Shown piece by piece: positions 5,651-8,130 of a DNA stretch of 8,130 nt. Position 1 is the stretch's first letter. Each line of letters begins with the position of its first letter. The notes under the pieces are model-generated. The model saw nothing but the letters and a program-made list of their open reading frames with translations. It made no database searches and was not told the origin of the DNA. The position numbers and the translations under genes were made by a program. This stretch comes from an uncultured Gammaproteobacteria bacterium (GTDB taxonomy: Bacteria > Pseudomonadota > Gammaproteobacteria > Halothiobacillales > Halothiobacillaceae), in assembly GCA_938004235.1 (NCBI GenBank), contig CALKWL010000391.1, positions 1-8,130 on the forward strand. Reading direction: 5' to 3'.

Positions 5651-6733
5651 CTGGGCGAAATCGTTCATGAAGGCAACCAGTGCGTCCACGCCCTCTTCCG
5701 GCATGGCGTTGTAGATGCTGGCGCGCATACCGCCGACGGAGCGGTGTCCGGCCAGACTGGTCAAGCCCGCGGCTTCAGCTTCTTTGAGGAAGGTTTTATC
5801 CAGGTCGCTGTTCGCCAACAGGAAGGGCACGTTCATCCACGAACGGCACTTCACATCCACCGGATTGGAGTAGAACGGCGAGTTGTCGATAGCCGCGTAC
5901 AGCTTGTGCGCCTTGCGCTGGTTGATCGCCTCCATGGCCGCCAGACCGCCGATATCCAGCAGATGCTCAAACACTAGGCCAGCGATATACCACGCATAGG
6001 TCGGCGGGGTGTTGTACATGGAGCCGTTATCGGCATGGGTTTTATAGTCAAACATAATCGGCGTGCCCGGCATGGCGTGACCGATCAGGTCATCGCGCAC
6101 AATGGCAAGGGTCAGACCCGCAGGGCCGATGTTTTTCTGCGCGCCGGCATAAATCACGCCGAACTTGGAAATATCCAGCGGACGCGACAGGATGGTCGAA
6201 GACATATCCGCCACCAGGGGGATATCCCCGGTATCCGGGATATAGCCGAACTCCACGCCCGCAATGGTTTCGTTCGGGGTGTAATGCACATAAGCGGCAT
6301 CGGCGCTGAAACTCAGTTCAGAGGCATCCGGCAGGGTAGTGTACTTGCTGCTCTTGGTATCGGCCACGATATTGACGTTGCAAAAACGCTTACCTTCCGC
6401 CACCGCTTTTTCTGACCAGTGACCGGTATTCAGATAATCCGCGCTGGTTTTGCCGCGCAAAAGGTTCATCGGAACCATGCTGAACTGGCTGGACGCGCCG
6501 CCTTGCAGGAACAGCACCTTGTAGTTCTCGGGCACGTTCATCAGCTTGCGAAAATCGGCTTCGGCTTTTTCAGCAATCGAAACATATTCCTTGCCGCGGT
6601 GACTCATTTCCATCACGCACATGCCTGAACTCTTCCAGTTCAGCATTTCATCACGCGCACGCAGCAATACTTCGGCGGGGAGCATAGCCGGGCCTGCGCT
6701 AAAATTGAAGACGCGATTTTCGAGATTCGACAT
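5639..6733 (-). CDS. serC: Phosphoserine aminotransferase
   Basis: SerC is a cytoplasmic PLP enzyme that aminates 3-phosphohydroxypyruvate to phosphoserine with glutamate. In proteobacteria it also acts on 3-hydroxy-4-phosphohydroxybutyrate-type keto acid in pyridoxal phosphate synthesis. The 364-residue product has the usual family length. It begins with VFNFSAGPAMLP (8-19) and has MEMSHRGKEY (41-50), LFLQGGASSQF (74-84), VADMSST (174-180), the PLP Schiff-base Lys200 in YAGAQKNIGPAG (195-206), and the C-terminal GHRSVGGMRASIYNA (329-343) that binds substrate phosphate. The ATG start has AGAGGG at 6742-6747, 8 nt upstream, and lies 24 bp after the gyrA stop. Its partner SerA is directly downstream, so the two serine-pathway steps are co-encoded. 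The 3' end, coding Gln-Arg-Asn-Gly-stop, overlaps a small tandem repeat. No defect is seen. Confidence 0.97.
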   Translation of the reverse strand: MSNLENRVFNFSAGPAMLPAEVLLRARDEMLNWKSSGMCVMEMSHRGKEYVSIAEKAEADFRKLMNVPENYKVLFLQGGASSQFSMVPMNLLRGKTSADYLNTGHWSEKAVAEGKRFCNVNIVADTKSSKYTTLPDASELSFSADAAYVHYTPNETIAGVEFGYIPDTGDIPLVADMSSTILSRPLDISKFGVIYAGAQKNIGPAGLTLAIVRDDLIGHAMPGTPIMFDYKTHADNGSMYNTPPTYAWYIAGLVFEHLLDIGGLAAMEAINQRKAHKLYAAIDNSPFYSNPVDVKCRSWMNVPFLLANSDLDKTFLKEAEAAGLTSLAGHRSVGGMRASIYNAMPEEGVDALVAFMNDFAQRNG

Positions 6734-6757
6734 GAGAACTACCCTCTAACTTAATGA

Positions 6758-8130
6758 TTAATCTTGAGATTCATCGGACTGACTTTCATCACTACCCGCC
6801 GCCTGCACATCACTCAAGGCCTCCGCCCCGGCTTCGCCTTCCACACGTTCAATACGCTCAATCTGTACCAGGTGCTCATCCTTGCCCAGACGAATCAGGG
6901 TCACGCCCTGGGTGTTGCGTCCAACGCGGGAAATTTCCGCGACGGGCGTACGCACCAAGGTTCCCTGATCGCTAATCAGCATCAGCTCGTCATCTTCCTG
7001 CACAAGCACGGCGCCCACCAGCATCCCGTTGCGCTCACTGGTTTGCAGAGCGATCACTCCCTGACCACCGCGATTGTGGCGCGGGAATTCATCCAGCGGC
7101 GTACGCTTGCCGTAGCCGTTGGCGGAAGCGGTAAGAACATCGCCGTTGTTGACCTGCGCACTCTCAGCCTCGTTATCGCCCATAACTTCGTCGACACGCT
7201 CTCCGTGGGCAATAATCATGCTCACCACGCACTGCTCCTCTGTCAGACGCACGCCGATCACACCGGAGGCTCCACGCCCCATCGAGCGCACGTCGCTTTC
7301 GGCAAAACGAATCACCTTGCCGGCGTTGGTGAACAGCATGACATCCTGTGAGCCGTCGGTCAGGGCGGCGCCGATCAGACTATCGCCCTCGCGGATATCA
7401 ATCGCAATAATGCCGCTTGCACGCGGGCGCGAGTATTCGAGCAACGGCGTTTTCTTGATAATGCCATTGCGGGTGGCGAACATCACATACGATTCACCGG
7501 AGAAGTCGCGCAACGGCAACAACGCCTCGATACGTTCGCCGTCTTCCAGCGGCAGGATATTCACAATCGGACGACCGCGCGCCTGACCGCTGCCTAGAGG
7601 CAATTCCCAGACTTTTTTCCAGTACACGCGCCCCCGACTGGTGAAGATCATCACCATGTCATGGCTGCTTGCAACCAGCAACTTCTGGATGGCGTCTTCG
7701 CCCTTGACCTTGGCCGCACTGCGTCCGCGCCCGCCGCGGTGCTGGGCGGCATAGTCCGAAAGCGACTGGGTCTTGATATAACCGGCATGAGACAAGGTCA
7801 CGACGCGCTGCTCTTCAGCAATCAGATCCTCTTCGGACAGATCGGCGCGTGAAACCTGAATTTCAGTACGGCGCGCATCGGCATATTGCGTGCGCACCTG
7901 CACTAGCTCCTCACGAATCACAGCGCGCATACGATCAGGATTACCAAGAATTTCAAGGAGTTCGCCAATTGTGTTAAGAATCTCAGCGAACTCGCCGACG
8001 ATCTTGTCCTGCTCCAGCCCCGTCAGACGATGCAGGCGCAATTCCAGAATCGCTTGCGCCTGAGTCGCCGTGAGACGATAGCTTCCATCCTCGGCAGCGC
8101 CAAAGGCGGCGTCCAACCCATCCGGGCGCG
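6758..8130 (-). CDS. gyrA: DNA gyrase subunit A, C-terminal part (5' end outside window)
   Basis: GyrA is the cleavage and wrapping subunit of the A2B2 type II topoisomerase that introduces negative supercoils. The frame is open to the right edge: four codons (Arg-Pro-Asp-Gly) precede the TTG at 8116-8114, so the gene continues beyond 8130. About 456 C-terminal residues are visible; the N-terminal ~400, with the catalytic Tyr and quinolone-resistance region, are not. Numbered from the first full codon, the end of the coiled-coil and tower region covers roughly 1-110, with QAQAILELRL, DKIVGEF and VIREEL. The DNA-wrapping beta-pinwheel follows, carrying the GyrA box QHRGGRG (129-135). Later blade motifs include RGRVYWKKV, a second box-like RGGQG (353-357) and VGRNTQGV (402-409). 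An acidic tail ends with a duplicated SDESQ. An intact GyrA box favours gyrase over ParC. The TAA stop lies 24 bp before serC, with no terminator between. Confidence 0.97.
   Translation of the reverse strand, partial: RPDGLDAAFGAAEDGSYRLTATQAQAILELRLHRLTGLEQDKIVGEFAEILNTIGELLEILGNPDRMRAVIREELVQVRTQYADARRTEIQVSRADLSEEDLIAEEQRVVTLSHAGYIKTQSLSDYAAQHRGGRGRSAAKVKGEDAIQKLLVASSHDMVMIFTSRGRVYWKKVWELPLGSGQARGRPIVNILPLEDGERIEALLPLRDFSGESYVMFATRNGIIKKTPLLEYSRPRASGIIAIDIREGDSLIGAALTDGSQDVMLFTNAGKVIRFAESDVRSMGRGASGVIGVRLTEEQCVVSMIIAHGERVDEVMGDNEAESAQVNNGDVLTASANGYGKRTPLDEFPRHNRGGQGVIALQTSERNGMLVGAVLVQEDDELMLISDQGTLVRTPVAEISRVGRNTQGVTLIRLGKDEHLVQIERIERVEGEAGAEALSDVQAAGSDESQSDESQD

Noticed and set aside
6758..6790. 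Duplicated SDESQ at the GyrA C-terminus as a functional repeat
   Set aside because: Acidic low-complexity GyrA tails vary widely between species; two copies of a 5-residue unit are not enough to claim function.
6758..8130. gyrA starting at the TTG at 8116 as a short stand-alone protein
   Set aside because: The frame is open upstream with typical GyrA sequence (Arg-Pro-Asp-Gly) running to the window edge, so the gene simply continues outside.

Overview
The window carries seven protein-coding genes, all on the minus strand. In transcription order (right to left) they are gyrA (3' part only), serC, a serA-type phosphoglycerate dehydrogenase, pheA, hisC, tyrA and aroA (cut at its 3' end). This is the proteobacterial 'mixed-function supraoperon' arrangement (gyrA-serC-pheA-hisC-tyrA-aroA, usually followed by cmk and rpsA), best known from Pseudomonas and relatives. 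The protein sequences and the gene order point to a moderately G+C-rich gammaproteobacterium or a near relative. A serA gene between serC and pheA, and tyrA and aroA as separate genes, argue against Pseudomonas itself. I suspect a Chromatiales- or Acidithiobacillus-like lineage, but the window cannot settle this.

Layout from right to left: gyrA C-terminal half (8130-6758), 24 bp gap, serC (6733-5639), 55 bp gap with a three-copy 13-14 bp tandem repeat, serA (5583-4420), 14 bp gap, pheA (4405-3299), hisC (from 3296, or overlapping pheA if it starts at 3302), tyrA (2163-1285, GTG start overlapping the hisC stop by 4 bp), a 128 bp gap, and aroA (1156 to the end of genuine sequence at 55). The tight spacing and overlaps suggest one transcript from serC to tyrA and probably aroA. 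No convincing promoter or intrinsic terminator is visible, and no stretch above 300 bases lacks a gene.

The genes fit together. AroA makes 5-enolpyruvylshikimate-3-phosphate, the precursor of chorismate. PheA converts chorismate to prephenate and phenylpyruvate. TyrA takes prephenate towards tyrosine. The HisC-family aminotransferase can plausibly aminate the aromatic keto acids as well as histidinol phosphate. SerA and SerC make phosphoserine.

Two non-coding items stand out. Bases 1-54 are not genomic: they match the Illumina P5/TruSeq Read 1 adapter with two mismatches, so the window begins at a contig end with untrimmed adapter and the last ten residues of the apparent AroA reading frame are artefact. 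The tyrA-aroA gap is almost filled by a ~94 bp imperfect palindrome whose arms look like a dispersed 'CCACAGAG/CACGGAG' intergenic repeat. I see no undescribed multi-gene system; the content is core metabolism and DNA topology.
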